A stretch of DNA of 64,000 nucleotides from positions 124,001 to 188,000 of the forward strand of contig NZ_VIGW01000002.1 of NCBI RefSeq assembly GCF_007858435.1, written 5' to 3'. This document shows positions 25,418 to 35,851 of the stretch, one piece after another (positions within the stretch are counted from its first letter, which is position 1; each line of letters opens with the position of its first letter). A program made the translations under genes and the position numbers. This DNA is from Tsukamurella asaccharolytica (lineage in GTDB: Bacteria > Actinomycetota > Actinomycetes > Mycobacteriales > Mycobacteriaceae). Below the pieces are notes generated by a model that did not search any database, was not told the origin of the DNA, and saw nothing but the letters and a program-made list of their open reading frames with translations.

Positions 25418-26665
25418 TCATCGACGGTTCTTGACGATTCGCCCGTTCTGGATGACAAGTCGCACCGCGGCCGGGTCACCGAACACCTCGGGACGCTCGA
25501 TCGGATCGCCGAAGAATCCCGCCAGGTCGGCCTGCTTGCCGGCCTCGATGGTGCCGACCCGATCGCCGATACCCAGGATGTCGGCGTTGATCTGGGTGGC
25601 GGATCGCAGTGCGAGCAGCGGCGTCTCGATCGATGACCGCAGCTGCAGCTCGAACCCCCGGTTACGCTGGTCCGGGCCGATCAGGTCCGAGCCGGAGCCG
25701 ACGCGCACGCCCGCGGCGCGCGCGGCGAGTAGTCCGTCGATCTGCCCCTGCATGACGCTGCCCAGGCGCTCGCCGATCGATTCGGGCAATCCGGATCGCT
25801 CTACGCCGTTCGCGAGAGCATGCGTCACCGAGAGGGTGGGCACGAGGGCCACTGCGTTGTCCGCCATCACAGCGGCAGTGGCTTCGTCGATGTCGGAGCC
25901 GTGCTCAACGCATGTGACGCCGGCGGCCACAGCACGCCGGATTCCGTCGTTGTTGTGGGCGTGCACCGTCACGTAAGTGGCGCGATCCTTCGCCTCCGCT
26001 ACCGCGGCGGCGATCTCGTCCTGGCTGAATTGCACGTCGGTCAGCTTGTCGTGCATCGAGACCACGCCGCCGGTGACGCAGAGCTTGAGGAACTGGGCGC
26101 CACGGCGGAACGCCTCGCGGACGTTCTTGCGCATTTCGTCGACGCCGTCCGACAGCATGGAGAGGTCTCGCAGCCCGGGGATCGCCCGCCGGTGCCACTC
26201 GTCGGCGGGCTCCCACCCCGGTGCGAAATGACCGTGGCCACCGGTCTGACATTGGATCGGTCCGCACTGCAGGATCCTTGGCCCGCGGACCTTCCCTGCT
26301 GCCACGACGTTCGCCAGGCCCGCGTCGATTCCGCCGGTATCGCGCACCGTCGTGAAGCCGGAATCCAGTGTCTGAGAGCAATTATCGAACATGTCGGCCG
26401 CGATTTCGGCCACCGAGAGCTGCCCCATGCTCGCGGCGATGTCACTACTGAGCCCCAGATGCACGTGTGCGTCGATCAGACCGGGGGTGAGCGTCAGGCC
26501 TGACGCATCCAGGGTGGCGCCGCGGCTCGGCGCGCGACCCACTTCCGTGATGGTCCCGTTCTCGACGTGCACGGCACACCCGTCCACGGGTTCGGCGCCC
26601 GTGCCGTCCACGATTCGTGCGCCCACGATCCAGTAGTCGGTATCGGCGGGATCTGCAATGGTCAT
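25418..26665 (-). CDS. Metal-dependent amidohydrolase (imidazolonepropionase/prolidase-like)
   Basis: A 415-residue amidohydrolase with a complete binuclear metal site: H67 and H69 in TPGLIDAHVHLGLSSD, carbamylatable K194 in AQFLKLCVTGG, H235 in YVTVHAHNNDG, H255 in TCVEHGSDID and D327 in RVGSGSDLIGP. This set matches the Xaa-Pro/acyl-amino-acid dipeptidase branch. There is no signal peptide. It lies 38 bp downstream of the serine hydrolase gene and is probably co-transcribed with it. The substrate is unknown; a peptide or cyclic amide is a reasonable guess. Confidence 0.85.
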   Translation of the reverse strand: MTIADPADTDYWIVGARIVDGTGAEPVDGCAVHVENGTITEVGRAPSRGATLDASGLTLTPGLIDAHVHLGLSSDIAASMGQLSVAEIAADMFDNCSQTLDSGFTTVRDTGGIDAGLANVVAAGKVRGPRILQCGPIQCQTGGHGHFAPGWEPADEWHRRAIPGLRDLSMLSDGVDEMRKNVREAFRRGAQFLKLCVTGGVVSMHDKLTDVQFSQDEIAAAVAEAKDRATYVTVHAHNNDGIRRAVAAGVTCVEHGSDIDEATAAVMADNAVALVPTLSVTHALANGVERSGLPESIGERLGSVMQGQIDGLLAARAAGVRVGSGSDLIGPDQRNRGFELQLRSSIETPLLALRSATQINADILGIGDRVGTIEAGKQADLAGFFGDPIERPEVFGDPAAVRLVIQNGRIVKNRR

Positions 26666-26703
26666 TGAGGTTCCTCGATCTCAGTTGCGGTCGGTAGTGC
26701 CGG

Positions 26704-28143
26704 TCAGGTGGTGCGCCGCACTCGCGGCTCGAAGCGCAGCCGTTGAAAGATCCCCGCAGGCCTGCCTGCAGCGGGGGCGAGGAGGCCGAGGATCGCGAAC
26801 CGGCCGTAGAAGCCCTCGAGCGCGGAGTCGGGAGCAGCGGCGGGGGTGAACAATCCCGGCCCGGCGCTGCGGTAGGTGATCGGCGGTAGATCGGGCTCTC
26901 CCCCGACGAATCCGCGCAGCGTGCGCGAGTGCTCCTCGTCGTGGGGCAGGAACCGAGTCCTCTGCACCAATCGCTCTTCGAGAACCTCTAGGTTGGTCTC
27001 GAACTGGAACTGCCGGTAGGTACCGGCTGCATTCGGGTCGATACCGGCTGATCTGTCGAATTCGGGCGACAGCGCACGACCACGCACGGTGCGCTCGATC
27101 ACCGTGTTGTGCAGCCGGTCGTGCAGGAGCTTATCGGGGCCGCTCACGTAACTCACGATGGCGGTATCGTGTTCGGGCAGTACGGTGAAGCTGGACGTAC
27201 CGCCCGGCGAACCGCCGCCGTGCCACAGTGCCACGGTGTCCGCGATCGGCACGCGCCACCAACCGAGGCCTACCGAAGGCAAGTGCGGGACGGCGAGGCT
27301 GTAGGACTCCTCCTGGGCGTGCACAACGGACGTGGTCGACAGGATTCGCTCTCCGGTACAGGCGATTCCGCGATTCAGTATCACCTGGCCGAAGGCCAGC
27401 ATGTCTGCGAGCGTGACCAGCGTCGTAGCGCCAGCGCCGGCGCAGGAATCCGGCATGGCGAAGGACGTGCTCGCGCGCATCCGGCCCGTACTGTCCGGGT
27501 AGGAACCGATGGCCGTGCCCGCAGTAGGGTGCCGTGCGCTGGTAGCGGTCGCCATCCCGGCTGGTCCGAAGAGCTCCCGGTCCATCGCCTGCTCGAAATC
27601 GAGGCCCGTCTGCGACTCGATCAGCCGGGCAGCCAGCACGAAACCCGGGTTGGAGTAGTGGATTCCGCATCCTGGGTCGAACAGGACGCTTCGAGCGACG
27701 AGGGCGTCTACGTACGACCGATGCGCTTGCGGTCCGCTCACGGACGCAGGCACGAAGGTATCGGCATCGATTCCGTTGGTGTGATTCAAGAGCATTCGCA
27801 CGGTGATGGAATCGGCGGCTGCGGAATCGACGAGGCCGAACTCTGGAAGGTACCGCCGCACAGGGGCGTCGAGCGCGATCGCGCCGCGCTCGACCAGCCG
27901 GAGGACGACCGTGGTCACGAGGACCTTGGTCACCGAGCCCAGCAGCCACGCGGTGTCGGTTCGGAAGGCCTCGCCGGTGTTGATGTTCGCGATGCCGTGA
28001 GCGAGTTCGAACGTCTCGTCGCCGGATCGCACAGCCACCGCCGCACCGGTCACGCCCGGATTCGACTTCTGCTCGGCGAGCAGGAGTTCGAGTTCGTTTC
28101 GGATATCGGCTAAGGCCACGCTGGGACTCCCCGTCTCGACCAC
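26704..28143 (-). CDS. Serine hydrolase of the beta-lactamase/D-aminopeptidase (S12) family
   Basis: A 479-residue penicillin-binding-fold hydrolase. Catalytic S70 and K73 lie in AWLLGSVTKVLVTTV, Y163-S164-N165 in GIHYSNPGFVLAARL, and the third motif is HGGG in VALWHGGGSPGG. A C-terminal extension of about 150 residues follows, as in esterase EstB or D-aminopeptidase relatives. No signal peptide is visible, so it probably acts in the cytosol on small esters or amides rather than on cell wall. It pairs with the amidohydrolase downstream. Confidence 0.85.
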   Translation of the reverse strand: MVETGSPSVALADIRNELELLLAEQKSNPGVTGAAVAVRSGDETFELAHGIANINTGEAFRTDTAWLLGSVTKVLVTTVVLRLVERGAIALDAPVRRYLPEFGLVDSAAADSITVRMLLNHTNGIDADTFVPASVSGPQAHRSYVDALVARSVLFDPGCGIHYSNPGFVLAARLIESQTGLDFEQAMDRELFGPAGMATATSARHPTAGTAIGSYPDSTGRMRASTSFAMPDSCAGAGATTLVTLADMLAFGQVILNRGIACTGERILSTTSVVHAQEESYSLAVPHLPSVGLGWWRVPIADTVALWHGGGSPGGTSSFTVLPEHDTAIVSYVSGPDKLLHDRLHNTVIERTVRGRALSPEFDRSAGIDPNAAGTYRQFQFETNLEVLEERLVQRTRFLPHDEEHSRTLRGFVGGEPDLPPITYRSAGPGLFTPAAAPDSALEGFYGRFAILGLLAPAAGRPAGIFQRLRFEPRVRRTT

Positions 28144-28354
28144 TGTGAAGTCCCGACTCTAGTTCGCCTCACCGACGGCGGTCTTCATACAAGTGTCGAA
28201 TAGCCGGTCGCAGATCTTCGAGAAAGGTATCGCCCGACAGCGCACGGCTCCGGGTCTGCGCGCCGATAGAATCGTAGAGCAGATAGCACTGCGCCACCCG
28301 GGAAAGGATACGGGGAGCCCGAGGCGAATACGCCTCTTATTCCTCTAGAATTCG

Positions 28355-30040
28355 ATGAATAATACACTGAACGATCTCGCCACCCGCGTATCGGAACACC
28401 TCATGGAATCCGACGCCTCGTACCAGCTGCGGAACCGCGGGAGGATCTCGCGATTCCGTACTCGGAGTGCGGCGGACTTCTCAGAGGACGCGCGCCTCGG
28501 CCGGGAAGTCCTGCGCGGGCTGCGCGAGACCGACACGCGTACGCTCACCACCGATCAGCGCAACACCGCCGGCTACCTGAGGCATCTGGCGACCGGCTGG
28601 ATCGATACGGACGAGTACCGGCTCCTGAACTTCTCGATCACCCCGTATGCCAGGCTGTTCCGCTTCGCCCCCTTGTACGAGGCACTGAAAGCCCACGCTC
28701 TGGAGGGGCCCGACGATGCCGACCGGTACCTGCTTCTCGTTTCGGACTACCGGGCCGCTGTCGATCAGCTGCGGGTCGACCTGCGCGAGCAGGCCGACAA
28801 CGGGATCTTCCTGCCGCGCCCGGCGATCACGGGGGTGCGATCGGCATTGCTCGCGGCGGCTGAGACCGCGTTCGACCGGGTGTCGTGCAAGCGCGACGGC
28901 GACACGCTGTCCAGTGCGTTCGGCACTCAGTTGGAGCCACTCGCCGAAGAGATTCGCGACGCCTACGTCTCCGCGGCTTCGGCATTCGACGAGCGCTACG
29001 AGAGCGCGGCTCCGGATCGGGTCGGTCTGGGACAGTACGAGCGCGGCGCGGAGAACTACCGAGCTCTGATCGGGCGGTTGACCACGAGCTCGCTCGGTCC
29101 GAGCGAAATCCACGAAATCGGGCTGGCGCAGGTGGCGGACCTGGGCGAACGTATGGAAGAGCTGGAATCGCGGCTGGTCAGTGAGTCGGGCCGGGTGAGC
29201 CTGCGGGAAGCCCTTGCCACTGAGTCACGCTTCTACGCACGGAGTCCCGAGGAGGTCGAAGCTCTGTACCTGCGCCACATGGAGGCGTTGGCCCCGCATC
29301 TGAGCGAATACTTCTCGGTGCTGCCGGCGGCGCCCTACGGTGTTGCTCGCGTTGCGCCCGAGTTGGAGCCGACTCTCACGTTCGGCTTCTACGAATGGCC
29401 GACTGCGACGGATCCCGTCGGGCGCTACCGGTACAACGGCTCGGAACTCGACAAGCGTTCCTTGCTGTCTGCGGCAGCGCTGATCTTCCACGAGCTGGCT
29501 CCTGGCCATCACTTCCACATCGCCCGGCAACTCGAGAATCCGGATCTGCCTGAGCTCAGGCGTGATCCCTCGGCGCTCTGGGCGTTCGCCGAGGGGTGGG
29601 CGGAGTACGCGTCGGGGCTGTGCTCAGAATTGGGCCTGTACTCCGACCCGTACGACGCGTACGGCCGCCTCGTGCAGGAGCGCTTCACCGCCGTCAGGAT
29701 GGTCGTCGACACCGGGATGAACGACCTCGGGTGGAGTCTCGATCAGGCGCGGGACTACATGCGAGTGAACACGATGGACTCCGACGTGCAGATCGCCAGC
29801 GAGACGCTGCGCTATTCGACCGACATCCCGGCGCACGCCCTTGCCTACCGGCTGGGCTGGATCGAGTTCGAAAGGCTGCGCACGCTGGCGAAGAACCAGC
29901 TGGGTGCGAGATTCGACATCAAGGAGTTCCACGAGGTGCTGCTCGCCCCGGGATCACTTCCGTTCGGGATCGTGGCGGAGAACGTCGACGATTGGATCGC
30001 GGGGGTGCTCGGCGGCACCGTCGCGCCGGATCACGGGTGA
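28355..30040 (+). CDS. DUF885-family putative metallopeptidase
   Basis: A 561-residue protein from MNNTLNDLATRVSEHLMESD. It belongs to DUF885, a helical family thought to be zinc peptidases. The motif is H379-E380 with H385/H386 in LIFHELAPGHHFHIARQ, then ALWAFAEGWAEYASGL, where the glutamate is a likely third ligand. There is no signal peptide. It is divergent from the serine hydrolase gene and overlaps the 3' end of the PucR gene by 10 bp. The substrate is unknown. Confidence 0.85.
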   Translation: MNNTLNDLATRVSEHLMESDASYQLRNRGRISRFRTRSAADFSEDARLGREVLRGLRETDTRTLTTDQRNTAGYLRHLATGWIDTDEYRLLNFSITPYARLFRFAPLYEALKAHALEGPDDADRYLLLVSDYRAAVDQLRVDLREQADNGIFLPRPAITGVRSALLAAAETAFDRVSCKRDGDTLSSAFGTQLEPLAEEIRDAYVSAASAFDERYESAAPDRVGLGQYERGAENYRALIGRLTTSSLGPSEIHEIGLAQVADLGERMEELESRLVSESGRVSLREALATESRFYARSPEEVEALYLRHMEALAPHLSEYFSVLPAAPYGVARVAPELEPTLTFGFYEWPTATDPVGRYRYNGSELDKRSLLSAAALIFHELAPGHHFHIARQLENPDLPELRRDPSALWAFAEGWAEYASGLCSELGLYSDPYDAYGRLVQERFTAVRMVVDTGMNDLGWSLDQARDYMRVNTMDSDVQIASETLRYSTDIPAHALAYRLGWIEFERLRTLAKNQLGARFDIKEFHEVLLAPGSLPFGIVAENVDDWIAGVLGGTVAPDHG

Positions 30041-31362
30041 TCCGGGCCGCTGAACAGAAGCGCGAGTTTCAGGCTCAGGTGCGCCGACAGCCGGTCGTTC
30101 CCGTCGGATAGGTCGAGCCCCGTGATCTCCTCGACTCGTTTGAGCCGGTAGTAGAGCGTCGCGCGATGGATATGGAGTTGCTGCGCTGTGCGCTGCACGT
30201 CTGCGGCGTTGTCCAGATACGCGCGAATCGTGACGACGAGCTCATCGTGCTTCGCCGCCGGATCGAGGAGCAGCTGTACGCCGGGATGGAGGCATTCGGC
30301 GAGCTCGGCGCGCGGGATTTTCGCCAGCAACGCGTAAACCCCCAGTTGGGAGTAGGCGACGGTGTTGCCGAGCGATCCGGTGATGTTCCCGGTTGTGGCG
30401 GCCTGCCGTGCCTCGGTATAGCTGTGACCCGCGTCGGATAGACGTTCCTGCGTGGTGCCGATGCCGACACATGCCCTCGCGAACCCGACGGCGGGGGCCT
30501 CGACTGCGAGCCGGTCGTACATCGCGGAGGCGAGTTCGCAAACCGAATGGTCGATGCTCGACTGCCGACCCGGCGGGAAGACCGCGAGCAACAGCGAGTG
30601 ATCGGGCCGGTCAAGGGTCAAGGTGCGGCCCGGTGGAAGGCGTCGCCGCGCATACTCGATCGTCGTACGAAGCGCCTGGCGCGTCTCGTCCCCCAACGGG
30701 GTCCCGTACTCGTGGTCGACGGTGACGACCAGCGCCGTGACCGTGCCCGCCGTCACGAGCTCCTCCTCGATCAGGGCGTCCGCTGCTTCGAACCGCAGGG
30801 CTTCTTCGCTCGCCACCAGGTCGCGGACCAGTTCGCGTTCTCTCGCCCGGATCCCCTCCCCGAAGTTGCTGCCCCGGTGAAGGAGCAGCGCCGCCTGGCA
30901 CGACGCCTCGCGCAGGACGGCCACGTTCCGATCGCTCACCGGCCCGTCGGAACCCAACAGCCACAGATATCCGTGCAGATTGCGTCCGTGCCTGATCGGC
31001 ATGCCGATGCGGTCCACCGACATCCCGTACTCGTGCCGGGCCGGCACGGTGAAGACGTCGTGGGCGCGCGACGCCCCGTGGTCGACGACGTGGTTGTACA
31101 GGTCGGTCGGCACGGTGCGACACAGGATGGAACTGGTTCGTGCGGTGTCGACTTCGTCGACGTGAGCACTGTAGGCAAGGATGCGGATGTGCGCGTCGTC
31201 GATCGCGACGGATCGGCCCAATCGCTGCGCGAGGGAGTCGACCAGCCTTTGCAATTCCGATGCCACGTACGTGGGTGTTGCAGAGTCATTGCGGTCGTTG
31301 TCGACGATCGTCGGATTCGCCACCCTGTTACTTTTTCTACCTTTTGTTCTCACTGTAGACAT
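30031..31362 (-). CDS. PucR-family transcriptional regulator
   Basis: About 443 residues. I start it at the ATG MSTVRTKGRKSNR; an ATG eight codons earlier (31386) is equally plausible. The middle has a GGDEF-like sensory region typical of PucR/CdaR proteins (TAGTVTALVVTVDHEYGTPL, ACVGIGTTQERLSDAGHSYT). The C-terminal HTH_30 domain is LVVTIRAYLDNAADVQRTAQ and LHIHRATLYYRLKRVEEI. PucR regulators usually control nearby catabolic genes, so the hydrolase cluster at 25418-30040 is the likely target (inference). Confidence 0.88.
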   Translation of the reverse strand: MSTVRTKGRKSNRVANPTIVDNDRNDSATPTYVASELQRLVDSLAQRLGRSVAIDDAHIRILAYSAHVDEVDTARTSSILCRTVPTDLYNHVVDHGASRAHDVFTVPARHEYGMSVDRIGMPIRHGRNLHGYLWLLGSDGPVSDRNVAVLREASCQAALLLHRGSNFGEGIRARERELVRDLVASEEALRFEAADALIEEELVTAGTVTALVVTVDHEYGTPLGDETRQALRTTIEYARRRLPPGRTLTLDRPDHSLLLAVFPPGRQSSIDHSVCELASAMYDRLAVEAPAVGFARACVGIGTTQERLSDAGHSYTEARQAATTGNITGSLGNTVAYSQLGVYALLAKIPRAELAECLHPGVQLLLDPAAKHDELVVTIRAYLDNAADVQRTAQQLHIHRATLYYRLKRVEEITGLDLSDGNDRLSAHLSLKLALLFSGPDHP

Positions 31363-31688
31363 ATCAGTGTTCACCGCGCCGCCCATCTCGAACCCGTCTC
31401 TGCCGCAACGTCGGCCAGGATGGCACACCCGCTGCGATACGCAGGCTTTCACAGATGACGGGGGCGTGAGGTCGATTCGGGAGAACCCAGGTGGCCGAGT
31501 TCTCAACGATCGCCGATGTTTTCACTCGTTCGCACCATTCGATTGCACGGTTGCTTCGCTGTGTATTCTCAGTGCGAATTGTTATTCAGTGGTGCGGAGT
31601 CTTCACGTTTCTCTTGGCAGAGGGATAGCCGGTGATTCGCCCCGGACGAAATCGACGGCGCCCGGCCCGGACGCTCGCCCGGCGGGAC
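31363..31688 (-). other. Intergenic stretch upstream of the PucR gene, no gene seen
   Basis: About 0.33 kb with relatively high A/T content, including TTTTCTACCTTTTGTTCTC near the PucR start. I find no convincing ORF or hairpin. It presumably holds the PucR promoter. Confidence 0.4.
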
Positions 31689-31874
31689 TTACCGGACGCG
31701 TTTGACGGGCTCGGGGCGCAACTGGTGCACGGCGTCGAGAGGAGCAGTGATGGCCCGACCGTCATCGAGGCGGATCGACGCCGCGCCCTTCACGACTGAG
31801 AGAACAACACCGAAGGAGGCCATTTCCCGTGTGTATCTGACCCGGTCTCCGGGATGGAGAGGATAGTTCGTCAT
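31689..31874 (-). CDS. Small KOW/SH3-like protein, 61 aa
   Basis: From the ATG, with AGAAGGA about 11 nt upstream, the protein starts MTNYPLHPGDRVRYTREMAS and continues with GVVLSVVKGAASIRLDDGR and APLDAVHQLRPEPVKRVR. The spacing of short beta strands around HPGDRVRYT, GVVLSV and IRLDDGR resembles a small beta-barrel of KOW or SH3 type. No family is recognised with confidence. An N-terminal extension to 31958 is possible but looks non-coding. Confidence 0.5.
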   Translation of the reverse strand: MTNYPLHPGDRVRYTREMASFGVVLSVVKGAASIRLDDGRAITAPLDAVHQLRPEPVKRVR

Positions 31875-32038
31875 GGACCGGCTTGCGTCCTTCTCTTGGT
31901 CGAATCGGGACTGTCGCGCTTCTTCGGAACCACGGCTTCCACGCAACCACTCTGGCAACGTCCCCCACCCACGGCGGCGCGCACCAGAGCCACTTATAGC
32001 CTAGCTCACTAATGTGGAACTGCAACGCCCGGGACGGC

Positions 32039-32074
32039 GGCGGCCCCTCGACGCTTCCGCATCGAGGGGCCGCC
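32039..32074 (-). terminator. Intrinsic terminator after the CsbD gene
   Basis: A perfect 13-bp stem (32039-32051 with 32062-32074) with a 10-nt loop lies 15 bp downstream of the CsbD stop on the minus strand. Confidence 0.75.
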
Positions 32075-32089
32075 CGGTCCTGCTAGGAA

Positions 32090-32299
32090 CTACTTGCCGG
32101 TGAGCTTGTCCTTGATCTCGTTGACGCCGTCCTTGACCTTGTCGGCGACTTCGGAGACCTTCTGCTTCACCTCGGCCTGGGCCTGGTCGGCCTTACCCTC
32201 GCCCTTGAGCTCATCGTTACCGGTGGCAGCTCCCGCCGCCTCCTTTGCCTGCCCCTTGAGCTCCTCGGCCTTGTTCCGTGCGTCGTCAGCTAGCCCCAT
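32090..32299 (-). CDS. CsbD-family stress protein
   Basis: A 69-residue hydrophilic protein from MGLADDARNKAEELKGQAKE, with AAGGAG upstream. The CsbD repeat pattern is clear (NKAEELKGQAKEAAG, DELKGEGKADQAQAEVKQ), with a helical Lys/Asp/Val tail. CsbD proteins are general-stress proteins under alternative sigma factors in Bacillus; the molecular role is unknown. It has its own terminator. Confidence 0.9.
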   Translation of the reverse strand: MGLADDARNKAEELKGQAKEAAGAATGNDELKGEGKADQAQAEVKQKVSEVADKVKDGVNEIKDKLTGK

Positions 32300-32460
32300 G
32301 GTCACTCCTTGGTTGTGCGAAAGGTTTGCATCACGAAGCTACCCGTTCCGCGCGACGCCTGCCACGCCAAGCTCCGCGCGCTCGACCACTCCCCGCCACG
32401 GCCGGGACGGCGGATTCCGTCAGTTGACGCGATCAGGAACGGAAACGGCAACTGAGACAC

Positions 32461-32495
32461 CGGAGTCCCGGTGCCGACAGGGCACCGGGACTCCG
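32461..32495 (-). terminator. Intrinsic terminator after the LGFP lipoprotein gene
   Basis: A perfect 15-bp stem (32461-32475 with 32481-32495) with a 5-nt loop lies 30 bp beyond the stop. Confidence 0.8.
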
Positions 32496-32525
32496 TTCAC
32501 GTGCGAGCCCGTAGGCGGTGACGTG

Positions 32526-33176
32526 CTAGCTGGCCGGGACGACCTTGCCGTTCACCGTGACCTCGACCTTGTCGGTCGTGGAGTCGAAGGTGATCTTGCC
32601 GTGCTCGAACGTGCTCGTCTTGATCGCGCCCTGGGTGGTCTCGTCGCTGGTCGGGACGCCGAGCGGTCCCGCCGAGCCGTTGGTTCCGCCCGCAGCCGGG
32701 TTGCCCGCGGCATCGCGGTCAACGTTCCACGCGTCGCGGATCTTGCCCCAGGTGATGTACGCAGGAGTGCCGGCATCGTCGTTCTTGGCGACGATCACAC
32801 CGCCCTTGAACTGCTGGAAGACCACTCCGTTGTCACGCTTACCCGCGTTGCGATCGCCGGTGAGCGCTGCGCCCAGGTCGGTGCGCTGCGCCTCGGTGGC
32901 AGCCGAGTACTTGGCTGCGATCGCGCCCGTCAGGGTGATCTCCTTGCCATCGGCGTCCTTGACCTTGACCTCGTTCGACGCTCCTGCGACAGCCGAGGAG
33001 GCGCTCGCTGCACCGCTTCCGACGGCGGCGGTCGCATCCGACGCCGCGCTGCCGACAGCACTGGTCACGGAGGAAGCGGTATCGCTGCCGCTGTCGCTGC
33101 AGCCGGTCGCGATCATCGCAGCGGCCCCCAGGCCTGCAACCGCACCAGCGATGCGGCGGTGTGCGTTCGTCATCAT
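32526..33176 (-). CDS. LGFP-repeat lipoprotein
   Basis: A 216-residue protein from MMTNAHRRIAGAVAGLGAAA, with GAGGAG upstream. The signal peptide ends in the lipobox MIATGC, so the mature protein should be lipid-anchored at Cys. A Ser/Ala/Val low-complexity linker follows (about 28-65). A region with LGFP-type repeats comes next: NGVVFQQFKGGVIVAKNDDA and AYITWGKIRDAW, then SAGPLGVPTSDETT with a second GKITFDS. LGFP repeats occur in mycolyltransferases and bind the mycolyl-arabinogalactan wall. It may be a cell-wall adaptor (inference). Confidence 0.85.
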   Translation of the reverse strand: MMTNAHRRIAGAVAGLGAAAMIATGCSDSGSDTASSVTSAVGSAASDATAAVGSGAASASSAVAGASNEVKVKDADGKEITLTGAIAAKYSAATEAQRTDLGAALTGDRNAGKRDNGVVFQQFKGGVIVAKNDDAGTPAYITWGKIRDAWNVDRDAAGNPAAGGTNGSAGPLGVPTSDETTQGAIKTSTFEHGKITFDSTTDKVEVTVNGKVVPAS

Positions 33177-33417
33177 GAGACACTCCTCAAAATTGCGCTT
33201 GTTGAATCGGACCATCAAACATTAGCTGATGGCAACATTCTCTGGGTGAGGAACACCCCGGACGCCTCTGTGGGGGCCATCTGCACAGAATCCCGGGATC
33301 GGCCTTGACTTCGAGGGTGGTCGAAGCCTTAGCGTTGCTCACGTGGTGGATCACCGAAGACCTGCACCCGCGGAGCGGTCGGCTCCGTCCAGCCCCACCA
33401 CTCCCAGGAGGTTCGAC

Positions 33418-34401
<984 letters not shown>

Positions 34402-34678
34402 GCCACGGCGGGACGGCCCGCTCGGCCGCGTGCGGGCCAACCGCCGGGCAAGGCGACACCAAGGGGTCGCGGCAATCGTGGAGGTCGGCAAGAAGATCCG
34501 TGCCGACCACCGGGAGAATCGATGCATCCCTATCCGACGAAGAGCGCCCTCTGCTTCGTTCCGGCCTGACGCCAGCTTTCACCTGCGGAGCGGCGGACCT
34601 CGGCGGACCCACTGACCCGTGTCCCCCAGTAGCGGGACACCCCGCGGAATCGCAGGGGTGCGCCGCTGGCCGGACACG

Positions 34679-35809
34679 TCAGCGGACGCCAGGGGTGGCG
34701 GCCCGGTCCGGCGCCGTCCAGCGGGCGACCGCGGCTAGCGCAGCGGAGGCGACGAGCACGCCCCCGGCGGTGAGGAACGCGGCGTCGTAGCCGTCGCCGA
34801 GCATCGGCGCGACGACGAGCGGGCCCACGATCTGACCGATGCCGTAGGCCGCGGTGAGTACGGCGGCCGCGCGCGGGATGCCGATTCGCGCGCCCGCCTC
34901 CATCGACAGCATCACCACACCGATGAACGTGCCGCCGAACAGCACCGCCGAGACGGCGGCCGCCGACGGACCGCGCACTAGCGCGGGCGATACCGCCGAG
35001 ACCACCTGTAGCAGCAGCGCGATCACCAGCAGGCTCTCGGCGGAGCGGTGCCGCCGCAGGCGCGTCCAGAGCAGCGGCGAGATCGCGGCGGCGAGGCCGA
35101 CGATCACCCACGCGGCCGGGCCCTCCCAGGACTCGCCGCCCGCCGCGACTGCGGCCACGAGGAACGTGCCGAGCACGATGTAGCCGACGCCCTCAAGGAA
35201 GTAGCTGGTCCCGAGCGCCCAGCCGGCGATGCCGGGCCGGGGCGGGGCGGCACCGTCGGGCCGCGGCGCGGCGGTCGCAGCACTGGGCGGCAATCGCCAC
35301 GCGACGAGGCCGAACAGCGCCGTCGCCAGGGCGGACACCCACCACAGGGCTCGCCACCCCACCACCTCGCCGAGCCCGACCACGAGCACCCCCGACGCGG
35401 CGATCCCGACGCCGACGCCGCAGAAGGCGGTCCCGGCGGCCGCGGTACCCGCGACTGCGTTCGCGCAGTACACGAAGACCACCGCGCTGGCGAGTCCCGC
35501 GATGAGTCGCACCACCGACCAGAGAGGCACGTTCACGGCGAGCACCATCGCGATCTCGCTGGCCACGAGGGCCAGCAGCGAGGCCCGCAGCAACACCGTG
35601 CTGCGGGCCAGGCGCGGCCAGATCGCCAGCGCGATCGCGCCGAGGAAGTACCCGAGGTAGTTGAACGTGGCGACGATCGCGGTGGAACCGGGCGAGATGC
35701 CGGCCTGCTCCTGCATGAGCGGCAGGATCGGCGTGTAGGCGAAACGGCCGAGCCCCATCGCCGCCGCGAGCCCGGCGAGGGCGCCGAAGCCGATCCGCCG
35801 CGTATTCAC
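34679..35809 (-). CDS. MFS transporter, YbfB/YjiJ family
   Basis: A 376-residue membrane protein with about 12 helices. The start GALAGLAAAMGLGRFAYTPI with LPLMQEQAGIS is characteristic of the YbfB/YjiJ group, and TFNYLGYFLGAIALAIW follows. The C-terminal half contains AAAVLTAAYGIGQIVGPLVV. The substrate is unknown. It lies 42 bp beyond the nagB stop in the same direction and may be co-transcribed. Confidence 0.87.
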   Translation of the reverse strand: MNTRRIGFGALAGLAAAMGLGRFAYTPILPLMQEQAGISPGSTAIVATFNYLGYFLGAIALAIWPRLARSTVLLRASLLALVASEIAMVLAVNVPLWSVVRLIAGLASAVVFVYCANAVAGTAAAGTAFCGVGVGIAASGVLVVGLGEVVGWRALWWVSALATALFGLVAWRLPPSAATAAPRPDGAAPPRPGIAGWALGTSYFLEGVGYIVLGTFLVAAVAAGGESWEGPAAWVIVGLAAAISPLLWTRLRRHRSAESLLVIALLLQVVSAVSPALVRGPSAAAVSAVLFGGTFIGVVMLSMEAGARIGIPRAAAVLTAAYGIGQIVGPLVVAPMLGDGYDAAFLTAGGVLVASAALAAVARWTAPDRAATPGVR

Positions 35810-35851
35810 TACGTCATTCTAACGAGCTGGCCTGGATCCCAGGTAGAACGG

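Noticed and set aside
31875-31958. N-terminal extension of the 61-aa KOW-like protein
   Set aside because: The extension is Arg/Ser/Glu-rich without pattern, while the internal ATG has a ribosome site.
34402-34678. Intergenic region with short ORFs between the aldo/keto reductase and MFS genes
   Set aside because: No frame has a start signal or recognisable content; it is ordinary convergent intergenic DNA.
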